DNA from: Janthinobacterium sp. B9-8
GTDB lineage: Bacteria > Pseudomonadota > Gammaproteobacteria > Burkholderiales > Chitinibacteraceae
DNA length: 64,000 bases
Assembly: GCF_000969645.2 (NCBI RefSeq)
Contig: NZ_CP014222.1
Span: 2,669,740 to 2,733,739 of the forward strand
Direction of reading: 5' to 3'
The notes under the pieces: generated by a model
The model's database searches: none
What the model saw: only the letters and a program-made list of their open reading frames with translations
What the model was told of the DNA's origin: nothing
Part shown: positions 18,575-26,386 of the stretch, in pieces
Numbering within the stretch: position 1 is the first letter of the stretch
Layout: each line of letters starts with the position of its first letter
Program-made: the position numbers and the translations under genes

Positions 18575-19000
18575 AAACCCAAATCTTGAGACACGGAGGA
18601 CTCAGAGAACACGGAGAAAAACAAAGACGGAGTAAAACCGTTTGGCTTGGCTTGGCTTGGCTTGGCTTGGCTTGGCTTGGCTTGGCTTGGCTTGGCTTGG
18701 CTTGGCTTGGCTTGGCTTGGCATATTTTCAGCACCCAACCATTTAAATTTATATCGCAGCGCATAACACGGGGCTTAAATCATCCCCTTGAAGCACGCCG
18801 AAGCGAGGAACAAGCGGGCGGGGTTTCGGCGAGGACTGTCTGAGCGAAGCGAGTTCCGCAGCCGCCGCTCGATTGTCCGCAGTGAGGGGTTTCGTGCTGG
18901 CCGGGGCGGCCTTCTTTGCTTACTTTCTTGGCCGTTCAAGAAAGTGAGTCCCCCGCGGGGGATTCCCACTCCTAAATCAACGTGCCGAAGGCACTAAAAA
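18575..19000. repeat. Dispersed noncoding repeat, copy B
   Basis: This matches 150-530 in several ordered blocks, including ACGGGGCTTAAA, GCACGCCGAAGCGAGGAA, GGCCGGGGCGGCCTTCTTTG and AACGTGCCGAAGGCACTAAA. In this copy the TTGGC tract sits between conserved segments. Together with the vgrG promoter this accounts for the gene-free stretch 18,412-19,145. Confidence 0.6.
18642..18721 (+). repeat. Pentanucleotide tract (TTGGC)x16
   Basis: Eighty bases consist of 16 perfect copies of TTGGC. Frames through it spell a WLGLA or AKPSQ repeat, which is not a credible protein. It lies inside the second dispersed repeat, about 230 bases upstream of the vgrG start. Five-base units shift the reading frame on slippage or change promoter spacing, so this is a candidate hypermutable site. 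Confidence 0.9.
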
Positions 19001-19145
19001 ATAAAGAACAAACAATCAATTCAATTTATTTAAGCAAAAACAGGCCAACTTAGGTGATTTATTCAGCAAAGCTACCTATTTTTTACAATTGCACGTTGGG
19101 CAAATAAACATGCAAAACTTACCGAGCTACCGAACAGAATTCATA

Positions 19146-20450
19146 TTAATTTGCGCCTAAATTAATTATTGGATGAGTTCGATAAATGGCTAAGTACCCC
19201 TTTGGGGTGACATGCATATTTTTTCTACGACTGTCATTATCATCAATGGAAATAGAAATCAAACCTAAACTATCTAAGTTTTTTACATATTGACTAAAAT
19301 TACTCGCATTACTAACACCAAGCGATTCCATATCTTCAGATGAAAAATCCCCTCCGATTTCTTTAGCCTTAACTAGAACCTCCCATATTTTTTGAGTTGC
19401 ATATTTTCTAGCAAGCTTTTCAGCATCTAAACTTTCTTCCAGTAGCCACGTTCTGAAAAGACTAGCTTTACTTGATGCATCCGTTGGTTTCTCCTCTAAA
19501 AGGAAAGCCCAAGTACAATACTTATCTATATAGCCCAAAAGCTCCCTTAGGTTCTTATTAAGTATTTTATATAAGTCTTCAAAATCTTCCATATCAAATG
19601 GAAGATAATAAGCAGCGTTATCTTGATAAACTAAAATTCGAGAGTTTAAAATATCCTTAGCCAACTCAGGCTTTAAACTATCTACTTTATAAGTTGTCTG
19701 CAAAAAGCCATTTATTCGAGGAGAGGATGTTGCAGGAATAATCCCATTGGCTCCACATAAAACCCATTTAATGCCATGAATATTAAGTACCGTATCCCTT
19801 AATTCTTCTAGTTTTTTTCTAGCTTTAATTGAAGTTTGCAACAATTCCATATTATCAATAACACAGACAATAGCACCATCATTACCATTTGGAAACAATT
19901 CCCTAAGCCAACTTTCGATAATTTTCTCAATACCATTCTCTGAAAATCCAATTGATTCATTAGGAGTTTCCCCACCAGAAGCAGAAATAGGACCTAGGCC
20001 CAATCCTTTATTTGAAAATGATGGCTTATTCAACCAGTTATCCAAAGAATCAATATTCGAAAAATGAAAATATTGCGTATGAAAAGAAAGATCGCACCTC
20101 TTTAGCAGTAGTGTTTGTGCAACCGCCAACAAAACTTGCCTCCTAAAATCATAAATACTTATATCTTCAGACAATTGGAATGACTCAACGCAAGGAATAA
20201 TTAACAGCCCCCTTTTGTTCGCAATAAATTCATTGTATTGTTCAAACACAGCAACATTAACTAAACTAGTTTTCCCAACACCTATTGCACCATCAATGCA
20301 TGTCCATTTTTCACCAATAGATAAAAGAATTTTTATTTTTTTTAATTCTTTATCTCGACCAACTAATAGCGCCTTTCCTTCCTCATTAGCTCCTAATGAA
20401 GAAACTGAAAATGGATTTTCTTTAAAACCCCATTCCTGATAAATACTCAT
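19146..20450 (-). CDS. Orc/Cdc6-like or STAND-like P-loop ATPase of unknown role
   Basis: The protein has 434 residues from the ATG at 20450, preceded by TTGGGAAAATT. The start MSIYQEWGFKENPF is typical of ORC/TniB-type AAA ATPases (the x-G-F-x-x-x-P-F motif). Walker A GAIGVGKTS is at 54-62, and Walker B lies in AIVCVIDNMELL near 220. The C-terminal 100 residues look like a winged helix (VSNASNFSQYVKNLDSLGLI). Such proteins act as switch ATPases in replication, transposition or defence, and nothing here decides between these. Before the transposon inserted, the gene would have lain directly downstream of the nrdB terminator, outside the element. No obvious partner gene is adjacent. Confidence 0.65.
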   Translation of the reverse strand: MSIYQEWGFKENPFSVSSLGANEEGKALLVGRDKELKKIKILLSIGEKWTCIDGAIGVGKTSLVNVAVFEQYNEFIANKRGLLIIPCVESFQLSEDISIYDFRRQVLLAVAQTLLLKRCDLSFHTQYFHFSNIDSLDNWLNKPSFSNKGLGLGPISASGGETPNESIGFSENGIEKIIESWLRELFPNGNDGAIVCVIDNMELLQTSIKARKKLEELRDTVLNIHGIKWVLCGANGIIPATSSPRINGFLQTTYKVDSLKPELAKDILNSRILVYQDNAAYYLPFDMEDFEDLYKILNKNLRELLGYIDKYCTWAFLLEEKPTDASSKASLFRTWLLEESLDAEKLARKYATQKIWEVLVKAKEIGGDFSSEDMESLGVSNASNFSQYVKNLDSLGLISISIDDNDSRRKNMHVTPKGYLAIYRTHPIINLGAN

Positions 20451-20467
20451 AATTTTCCCAAAGTAAA

Positions 20468-20489
20468 AAGCACACAATAAAGTGTGCTT
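20468..20489 (-). terminator. Displaced nrdB terminator (inferred)
   Basis: The arms AAGCACAC and GTGTGCTT flank a six-base loop and are followed on the minus strand by TTTTTACTT, a classic intrinsic terminator. The nearest upstream gene in this direction, with the transposon removed, is nrdB. The reconstructed empty site reads nrdB stop, about 25 bases, then this hairpin. The terminator has therefore been moved about 25 kb from its gene. Confidence 0.7.
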
Positions 20490-20497
20490 GCCTAACT

Positions 20498-20502
20498 AAT
20501 AA
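20498..20502. repeat. Left copy of 5-bp target-site duplication AATAA
   Basis: AATAA directly precedes the left terminal repeat. The same five bases follow the right end at 45,927-45,931. Five-base duplications are the rule for Tn7-type insertion. An AT-only word could match by chance, but both copies sit exactly eight bases outside the first TnsB-type site. Confidence 0.65.
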
Positions 20503-20635
20503 CTCCGAACGACACATAGTCCTTCATTCTCCATAACGACAAATCAAAGAGTTATTATTAATAACGACACAGCCACACCGATGAAAGCGACACATACCCC
20601 TTCATTTTTCGATGAAGTGACACATAGTTACTCAT
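20503..20635. promoter_or_regulatory. Left transposon end with spaced TnsB-type sites
   Basis: Repeats of the type GACAC/AATAGT start at 20511 (GACACATAGTCC), 20538 (GACAAATC), 20576 (GACACAGCC), 20589 (GACACATACCCC) and 20619 (GACACATAGTTA). The outermost site begins eight bases inside the boundary, as in Tn7 where GACAAAATAGTT follows an eight-base tip. Widely spaced sites are the left-end hallmark. Confidence 0.75.
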
Positions 20636-20859
20636 TATTATTTCCGTAGCTAACGAACACACAATGAACGCTCACTTCAAGTGATAAATGAAGTAGCCTG
20701 AAATCAGTAGACACGCTTGTTTGGTAAACTTTGAGCCAACAGGAGTGAGAAATAAGCAAGAAAATAACGCAAAGCCATACGCCGGAATTTCGGGCGGAAG
20801 CGATTAAGTTGGTTTTGGGGATAAAATTTTCGGAGGCCGAGGCCACTGCGAGACTAAAT

Positions 20860-21258
20860 ATGAATCAGAGCACGCTGGCATATTTAGTCACACAAGCCCG
20901 CAAGGCAGGTAAAAGTACTTCTGCGGAGACCTGAACATCCAGTGTCTCGGACTTGATGGCAGAGGCTCGGCAATTACGCGAAGAACTGGTCTAAGCCCGG
21001 ATGGAGCGCGATCTCCTAAAAAACAGCGACAGCATACTTTGCCAAGGAGTCACTGCCCGGAACGCGTTCGTGAAGCAATGGTCATCTCAATATCCGGTCA
21101 AGCTGTTGTGCCGGATTTTGGCGGTGTCTCGCTGTGGTTTTTACGCATGGCAGAAACGGCCACCTTGCCGCCGCGCGCGGGAAAATGAGCGTTTACGAGT
21201 AGAGATTCGGGTGCACACAACAAACTCGACGGACTTACAGTGCCAAGCTCTTGCTTGA
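20860..21258 (+). pseudogene. IS3-family fragment (end of orfA, start of orfB)
   Basis: Broken frames read NQSTLAYLVTQARKAGKS, then a stop, then RQLREELV, a stop, and MERDLLKNSDSIL. This corresponds to the orfA end (E-R-D-I-L-K-K type). It is followed by the orfB N-terminus YPVKLLCRILAVSRCGFYAW. Stops interrupt orfA and the rest of orfB is missing after about 21,240, where unrelated IS sequence begins. It is inactive. Confidence 0.7.
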
Positions 21259-21806
21259 TGAACTGCGATTTAGAATTAAATCTGCGGATTAAGCCTAAAA
21301 AACGCTTAGAACGCGAAACGCCAGCGACAAAAAATGAAACATGGTCGATGGACTTTATGCACGATCAATTGGCCGATGGCCGCAGCATTCGCTTATTTAA
21401 CGTGATTGATGGTTTTAATCGGGAAAGATTAAATATTGAAGTCGATTTCTCTTTGCCAGCAGAACGGGTAATATGCAGCCTGAATCAAATCATTGAATGG
21501 CGCGGCAAGCCTAAGCGAATTCGATCAGATAATGGCCCTGAATATATTAGCCATCTGCTAAAGAATTGGGCGGAGCAACCATCGATTGAGTTGACCTATA
21601 TTCAGCCTGGCAATCCACAGCAAAATGCATATATTGAGCGCTATAATCGCACCGTGCGTTATGAATGGCTGGCTTGCGATGGTTTTGAAAGCGTTGCCGA
21701 AGTACAAGAAACTGCAACGCAATGGCTCTGGACTTACAATAACGAACGCCCAAATATGGGATTGGGCGGCATCACCCCGAAACAAAAACTGGCATTACAT
21801 GCCTAG
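21257..21806 (+). pseudogene. 3' part of an IS3-family transposase (orfB, DDE domain)
   Basis: Residues from [12 protein letters not shown] onward carry the rve/DDE core: Asp in SMDFM, Asp in IRSDNGPEY, and Glu in [10 protein letters not shown]. The C-terminus is [11 protein letters not shown]. The N-terminal half of orfB is absent, and the preceding fragment appears to come from a different IS3 subgroup, so this is a fused remnant without a real start. It lies just inside the left transposon end. Confidence 0.75.
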
Positions 21807-21840
21807 CCTCTACTTTTAAGTGAACTTAAAAATGGGCGGA

Positions 21841-22782
21841 TTACCCAGCCAACTTAGCAGAAAGCTTTTTCTTAATCGACCTTTCCATTGAAAGAGAAAA
21901 TTCATTAAGCACCTCTGTATCATTACGCTCCCAAGCGTCTTGCCAGCGCGCCAATAAGTGAGAATTTCCCGCAATTATTGGGTCATGCGGCGAAATATCA
22001 ATGTAGCCGTTCCTGACTAAATATCCTTTGAAGTCAAGGAGGCAGTACTCTTCTGCAAGCATCGATGGCCCCCACATGTTAGGAGTAAAGTATTCGTGCT
22101 CCATACCTGGCACTCCTGAGGCCCGTAGCGTTTCCATGACAAAAGCAGAACAAAATAGAGCCTGATCCTTTTGCATTTTAGAGAAAAGTCTTCGATACAA
22201 ACGTACAACCCAACCTCCACTATGAGCAGATGTCATCCTCGGTGGAAAGCTCCAAACATTGCGCAAATGACGAATTTGTCTCCACGGTAATAGGGCGGCA
22301 GCAAAGTCATATTTCGTAAGCACTTTAGATTGAGCAAATTTAGTTGCTTGCTTCATGTAAACTGGCCTTGAATGCATGGCTGGCTGTGTAAATACGGAGA
22401 CATAAGCGTAACGACTACAGAATTCATTAACTGTAGTAGTAGAAACTCCCGCATTAGGCATTGCCTCATACACCAAACACTCCTCCTCTTTGCCGCCTAT
22501 CAAAACTATCCCACAGTGAGAATAGGCACCTCCAATTGCCATTTGAATAAATGATTTATTTTTTAAATCCAATTTACTACTTTCTGGCGATGCGCCAGCA
22601 CCAAACAGTATGCAACCTTCAGAGATAGCCTTCTCTTCAAGAAGCTTTGGGGCATCAGCCATCCAAAGTCCACCAACGGACATTCTTTTTAAATTGGCAC
22701 GACGCTCCATACTGCCCTGAATAATGCGGCCATGCCATCGTGAATACCAGCCACCAAAAAGTCTGGCCACAGCATCCTTCAT
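21841..22782 (-). CDS. Permuted NlpC/P60 (YiiX/LRAT-like) papain-fold protein
   Basis: The protein has 313 residues. GGAYSHCGIVLIGG holds the His (89) of the permuted papain fold and is followed by LVYEAMPNAGVST with Glu 106. The putative nucleophile Cys 211 lies in ALFCSAFVMETL. The order His-Glu-Cys is that of YiiX/YebB/LRAT-like members, which act as acyltransferases or peptidases, several with lipid substrates. A mostly basic N-terminal segment precedes the domain. It is transposon cargo placed between two IS3-derived segments, with no obvious operon partner. Its role is unknown. Confidence 0.65.
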   Translation of the reverse strand: MKDAVARLFGGWYSRWHGRIIQGSMERRANLKRMSVGGLWMADAPKLLEEKAISEGCILFGAGASPESSKLDLKNKSFIQMAIGGAYSHCGIVLIGGKEEECLVYEAMPNAGVSTTTVNEFCSRYAYVSVFTQPAMHSRPVYMKQATKFAQSKVLTKYDFAAALLPWRQIRHLRNVWSFPPRMTSAHSGGWVVRLYRRLFSKMQKDQALFCSAFVMETLRASGVPGMEHEYFTPNMWGPSMLAEEYCLLDFKGYLVRNGYIDISPHDPIIAGNSHLLARWQDAWERNDTEVLNEFSLSMERSIKKKLSAKLAG

Positions 22783-22947
22783 AACGCCCCCTAAAATAAA
22801 AACATCATTCCTATAGAAATAAACAATCCCCTGATGAAAACCAAAATTGTTTCACACATCACGCCCAAGGCCGGGATTATCCAACTCGGAAAAATATATT
22901 ATCTAGGCCAACAATTTTTCAAGGTTAGATGAATTGCCCCGGCTTTT

Positions 22948-23709
22948 CTAGACACTTCCGAGCCGTTCGAAATACTGCTTTTCATACTCTACTGGTGATA
23001 ACCCATTATTGAAACTATGGCGTCGCCTGGGGTTGTAAAACATCTCGATATAATTAAACACATCCCGACGCGCATCCTCTCGGTTACAGTAGGTTTGTCG
23101 TTTGATTCGTTCCCGCTTCAATAACTGGAAGAAACTTTCCGCGACCGCATTGTCATGGCAATTGCCACGCCGACTCATGCTTGGCTTTAGATTATGCGAA
23201 CGCAGCAGATCCTGCCAATCGTAACTACTGAATTGACTGCCTTGATCTGAATGCACGAGCACTTCTTGCTTGGGTTGACGCCGCCACACGGCCATCAACA
23301 ACGCTTTAATCGCTAATTCACGATCCATCCGTGCACCCATCGACCAACCTACAACATGTCTTGAGAACAAATCCAATACTGCGGCCAGATAAAGCCAACC
23401 TTCATGCGTGCGAATATAGGTAATGTCGGTTACCCAAACTTGATTGGGTGTAGCGACATTAAATTGCCGGGCCAAATGGTTCGGTGCGGTCACTGTGGGC
23501 TTGCCACCATAAAAACCACGTCGACGACGATAGCCTGTTTGTGAACGAAGGCCAGCCAAGCGCATTAAGCGCGCAACGCGATGCTTACCGCATTGTTCGC
23601 CCATATCATGCAAGTCATCGTTAATCTTGCGATAGCCATAGACGCCGCCGCTTTCTTGCCACGCTTCAGTGATGATTCCAGTCAAGCGCTGGTCATCCAT
23701 CGTGCGCAA
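22948..23709 (-). pseudogene. IS3 orfB transposase, interrupted by an amber codon
   Basis: The 253 residues from a TTG start contain the complete DDE integrase core: TDITYIRTHEG, LVHSDQGSQFSS and NCHDNAVAESFF. Upstream in the same frame the sequence reads QMMQVHSSGYYA, then TAG, then LQHPQSLRT. In relatives the codon after YYA encodes Trp, so TGG has mutated to TAG near 23,735. This breaks the orfAB fusion that IS3 elements need, although the DDE domain itself is intact. It is a recent, single-base inactivation. Confidence 0.8.
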
Positions 23710-23759
23710 TGATTGAGGATGCTGCAGCTATGCATAGTAGCCGCTCGAATGGACTTGCA

Positions 23760-24101
23760 TCATCTGGCAGAGCCGCCGAGCCGAATGGAGTGCTTGATGG
23801 TCACGAATGAAGGCGTACCTTCCCCGGATAGTTTGGCAAAGTACGCGGCGGCCTTTTTTAGGATGTCGCGCTCTTCAGTCACTCGGCGTAGTGCGGCTTT
23901 AAGTTGCCGAATTTCATCTTGGTGTGCAGTTGTTTGCGCATGTTCTGGCAAAGGCGCGGTGTAGCGCTTAATCCAGCAGTAGATACTATGCCCAGAAACC
24001 CCAAGTTGTTCAGCGACTTCTGCGACAGGATAGTTGCGTTCTGTCACTTGCTTGACTGCTTCGATTTTGAATTCTTCGGTGTAGCGATTGGATTTACTCA
24101 T
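23760..24101 (-). CDS. IS3 orfA (helix-turn-helix, leucine zipper)
   Basis: The protein is about 113 residues from the ATG at 24101, which has the strong site AGGAGG just upstream. MSKSNRYTEEFKIEAV opens an HTH_Tnp_1 domain with VAEVAEQLGVSGHSIYCWI. A short leucine-zipper region and ERDILKKAAAYFAK follow, typical of IS3 orfA. The end overlaps the upstream extension of orfB, where a programmed frameshift would make the fusion transposase. Confidence 0.85.
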   Translation of the reverse strand: MSKSNRYTEEFKIEAVKQVTERNYPVAEVAEQLGVSGHSIYCWIKRYTAPLPEHAQTTAHQDEIRQLKAALRRVTEERDILKKAAAYFAKLSGEGTPSFVTIKHSIRLGGSAR

Positions 24102-24172
24102 AAGACCTCCTAATAACCTCATTTTGAGACTCTTTAGGTGTCTAGGAAACCCGGGGCGATTCAGTGATGTCC

Positions 24173-24535
24173 TTAGCTATTAGACTCACGATGTCGTTTT
24201 CTAATTATTTCTAAGCGCTCTTCAAGTGACAAAGCTCGTGATTTTGGCTGATCAAATGGGAATAGAAGATTTAAATAGTGACAGCGATCTAAAGCACTGA
24301 GTGCTTTCAGAAATGTTTCTAGGTGCCCTTGTCCGTATGTTTCAAGCCGCTTATAAGTTCTTAAGGCAATGCCAGCTCGTGCAGCAAATTGCACTTGTGA
24401 CTCTTTGCGCAATTTACGACTCCGCCGAATTTTTGCAGCTAAATATGCACACAGCTCCTCATTAGAAGCTTGTTTTAAGTGCTGAGATTCTTGTTCAGGG
24501 GTCATTTTTTTGAAATAGGCCAAATTTGGCACCAT
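24173..24535 (-). CDS. XRE-type helix-turn-helix regulator
   Basis: The 120-residue protein has an HTH in IRRSRKLRKESQVQFAARAG and IALRTYKRLETYG (roughly 37-72), resembling Cro/C1-type antitoxins and regulators. A tail follows with LNLLFPFDQPKS. The start at 24535 is the longest; an internal ATG at 24505 is possible. It is divergent from the CBASS block and separated from it by a region with palindromes, so it may control itself and the downstream defence genes. This is inferred from position only. Confidence 0.7.
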   Translation of the reverse strand: MVPNLAYFKKMTPEQESQHLKQASNEELCAYLAAKIRRSRKLRKESQVQFAARAGIALRTYKRLETYGQGHLETFLKALSALDRCHYLNLLFPFDQPKSRALSLEERLEIIRKRHRESNS

Positions 24536-24814
24536 TGTAGCGAGTGTTTAATTTCGCTGTTAACAAATATCAAGCAACCTGCTAGCATTAGTGTTGTTAA
24601 CTAATAAAAAACACTACATCTTGTGTTTTTGTTTAGAAACCACGCAAAAACCAAAGGCCGACATGAAGTCGGCCTCGGGAGTTTCTTAAACTGCTTGAGA
24701 ACAATCTGAATTAGATCGCTTCAGTGGGGACTGCAAGCTTACCTCTGATAAGGATCATTCTCAATAGGCGGTGATGGAAGGCGTGTACACCCACATCAAC
24801 GATGAGATTTCACA
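24536..24814. promoter_or_regulatory. Divergent control region with GTTAAC palindromes
   Basis: Two GTTAAC palindromes start at 24559 and 24596, 37 bases apart. An inverted repeat AAAAACAC/GTGTTTTT lies near 24,607-24,632, and a GGCCGAC/GTCGGCC hairpin at about 24,655-24,676. This is the kind of layout expected for operators of the adjacent XRE regulator, but binding is inferred. Confidence 0.35.
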
Positions 24815-25066
24815 ATGGCTAATTTAAAGACAACTGGTAATAAAGCTGCAACGGCAGCTTCTAAAACCCTGAATAACGGTTCTACAGGCGCAAATTCGCG
24901 CACAGCCGCAGCAAGTGCACTTTCTCAAACACATACACCACAGAAACAGACATCTGCCGCCGCCGCAACTGCTGCATCTAAAGTTTTAAGAGACGGCCGA
25001 ACCAGCACGACCTCAAAATCAGCCGCCGCCAGTACACTTGCGCAAGCACGTGGAGGTAAAAAATAA
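24815..25066 (+). CDS. Ala/Thr/Ser-rich small protein with two internal repeats
   Basis: The 83-residue protein is built of two similar halves: KAATAASKTLNNGSTGANSR with AAASALSQ, and AAATAASKVLRDGRTSTTSK with AAASTLAQ. It ends in a basic GGKK. The duplicated pattern and low complexity argue for a real but small structural or regulatory protein. I have a weak memory of similar proteins in mobile and defence loci but cannot name a family. It is upstream of and co-directional with the CBASS genes. Confidence 0.55.
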   Translation: MANLKTTGNKAATAASKTLNNGSTGANSRTAAASALSQTHTPQKQTSAAAATAASKVLRDGRTSTTSKSAAASTLAQARGGKK

Positions 25067-25143
25067 ATATCAATTTGGCCTACTTAAGAATGCAAGCAAC
25101 AAATGGAGGTTAGATTGATTTTGCCGTATTTGATGCAAAGTCA

Positions 25144-25383
25144 GTGACTAGTGATCATAGCGCGCATTTAGCCCAGCTAACAAACTCCGCTCGCCAATCA
25201 GGGCTAAAAGTTGATCAATCTGCTTTGGCATTTCAATCAAGTGGAAGACTACAGTTTGTTGATGATAAATATCTAACTATTGAAGGGGAGGCAATACTCC
25301 CCTCTTCGTACCAAGTAACGGAGTCATTACATTTAATTGAACGTAAATATTTTTCAAGCAAGAAAGCCAACAAAAATTTGTAA
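25144..25383 (+). CDS. Small protein preceding CBASS; start codon uncertain
   Basis: From a GTG at 25144 the frame gives 79 residues, with LTIEGEAILPSSYQVTESLH near the end. A strong GGAGG lies at about 25,105, but only four bases before an in-frame ATT at 25114, and far from the GTG. The upstream in-frame TAG limits the frame to 25114. Either initiation uses ATT (giving about 89 residues) or the GTG start is weakly translated. The gene ends 23 bases before the CD-NTase start, so it is probably the first or second gene of the CBASS operon. I recognise no family. Confidence 0.5.
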   Translation: MTSDHSAHLAQLTNSARQSGLKVDQSALAFQSSGRLQFVDDKYLTIEGEAILPSSYQVTESLHLIERKYFSSKKANKNL

Positions 25384-25405
25384 ACAATTATACGGTGATA
25401 ACTAC

Positions 25406-26386
25406 ATGGCTTATGCTCAAACCCAGTTCGAAAAATTTCATACAGAAATCTTACTTGGATTCGATGAAAGCACCACCCTACGTGAGCGTAGAGATGCTCT
25501 TTTAAATGATATAAAAAACTGCATCAGCTCTGATGCCCCAGCCTATAAACATTTCATGCAGGGCAGCTATGCTTTATCAACAGGGGTAACTCCTTTAAAT
25601 GGCAATCCTGACATGGATATTGGCCTGAGCTTCGATTGTTCTCCCGATGATTATGAAGACCCGCTCACATTAAAGAAGTTTGTCCGTGACGCTTTAACGC
25701 GCAACAATCGTACAGTCACAATTCGTCGTCCATGCGTGACGGTGACATATTTTAAAGACGGCGAGGCAACTCACCATATTGACTTGGCAGTTTACTCATC
25801 GAATTCAGATGGACAAACACAGTTAGCTCGCGGCCGGGAAAGCGACCCCAAAGCTGAGCGGGTATGGGATGCATCTGAAGCGGAAGAGCTAACCGAATTG
25901 ATTGTTGACCGTTTTGAAGGCGATGATCGAAATCAATTTCGCCGTGTTGTACGTGCATTGAAGCGCTGGCGTGATGAGAAAATCGGACATAAAAATGTGC
26001 CAAGCATTGGCATCACAGTGTCGGCCTATCAGTGGTTCTCCCCAAGTTATGATTCAGTCGAGGGCAAACCACGTGATTTAATTGCTATACGGAATCTAGC
26101 GAATCAAATGCTAGCCAATTGGAATAGTTCACGCCTCGAAGTTAAGTTACCAGTTGCTTCTTATGCCGATCTATTTGAGCGCATGACACAAATTCAAATG
26201 GATGATTTCAAATCTAAGCTTGAAACATTGCGTGATGCACTAAATGAAGCCGAAGCCCAACCTGATACACACGAAGCCTGCAAAATTCTCAAAAAGCAAT
26301 TTGGCAATGATTTTCCTGTTCCAGAAAAAGCGGATTCCACTAAGAAAACCTCCGCAGGAGTTAGTATATCGGGTCGCTCTGCATGA
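25406..26386 (+). CDS. CD-NTase (cGAS/DncV-like nucleotidyltransferase) of type II CBASS
   Basis: The protein is 326 residues from the ATG at 25406. QGSYALSTGVTPL contains the Gly-Ser of the nucleotidyltransferase fold (about 53-54). DMD at 69-71 and Asp 126 in HHIDLAVY complete the metal triad. A helical OAS-like C-terminal part follows (QFRRVVRALKRWRDE). On sensing infection this enzyme should make a cyclic oligonucleotide that activates the downstream effector. The type is set by its neighbours: E1/E2, JAB and SAVED genes follow with overlapping ends. The exact clade and product cannot be read from sequence alone. Confidence 0.92.
   Translation: MAYAQTQFEKFHTEILLGFDESTTLRERRDALLNDIKNCISSDAPAYKHFMQGSYALSTGVTPLNGNPDMDIGLSFDCSPDDYEDPLTLKKFVRDALTRNNRTVTIRRPCVTVTYFKDGEATHHIDLAVYSSNSDGQTQLARGRESDPKAERVWDASEAEELTELIVDRFEGDDRNQFRRVVRALKRWRDEKIGHKNVPSIGITVSAYQWFSPSYDSVEGKPRDLIAIRNLANQMLANWNSSRLEVKLPVASYADLFERMTQIQMDDFKSKLETLRDALNEAEAQPDTHEACKILKKQFGNDFPVPEKADSTKKTSAGVSISGRSA

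Larger units (their letters stand above)
22930..24163 (-). mobile_element. IS3-family insertion sequence
   Basis: The terminal inverted repeats begin TGAATTGCCCCGG at 22930 and, on the other strand, TGAATCGCCCCGG ending at 24163. They continue with a TTTCTAGACAC-like match. Two genes inside, orfA and orfB, have the usual IS3 layout. No clear target duplication flanks it (AGA against GTG). The orfB frame carries a premature stop, so this copy is probably not autonomous. Confidence 0.85.

Noticed and set aside
18642..18721. CRISPR array
   Set aside because: A pure five-base tandem repeat without spacers, and no cas genes anywhere in the window.
18541..18843. Open frames through the TTGGC tract (WLGLA and AKPSQ repeats) as a repeat protein
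   Set aside because: They arise from the pentamer in any frame, have no ribosome-binding site, and overlap a noncoding repeat.
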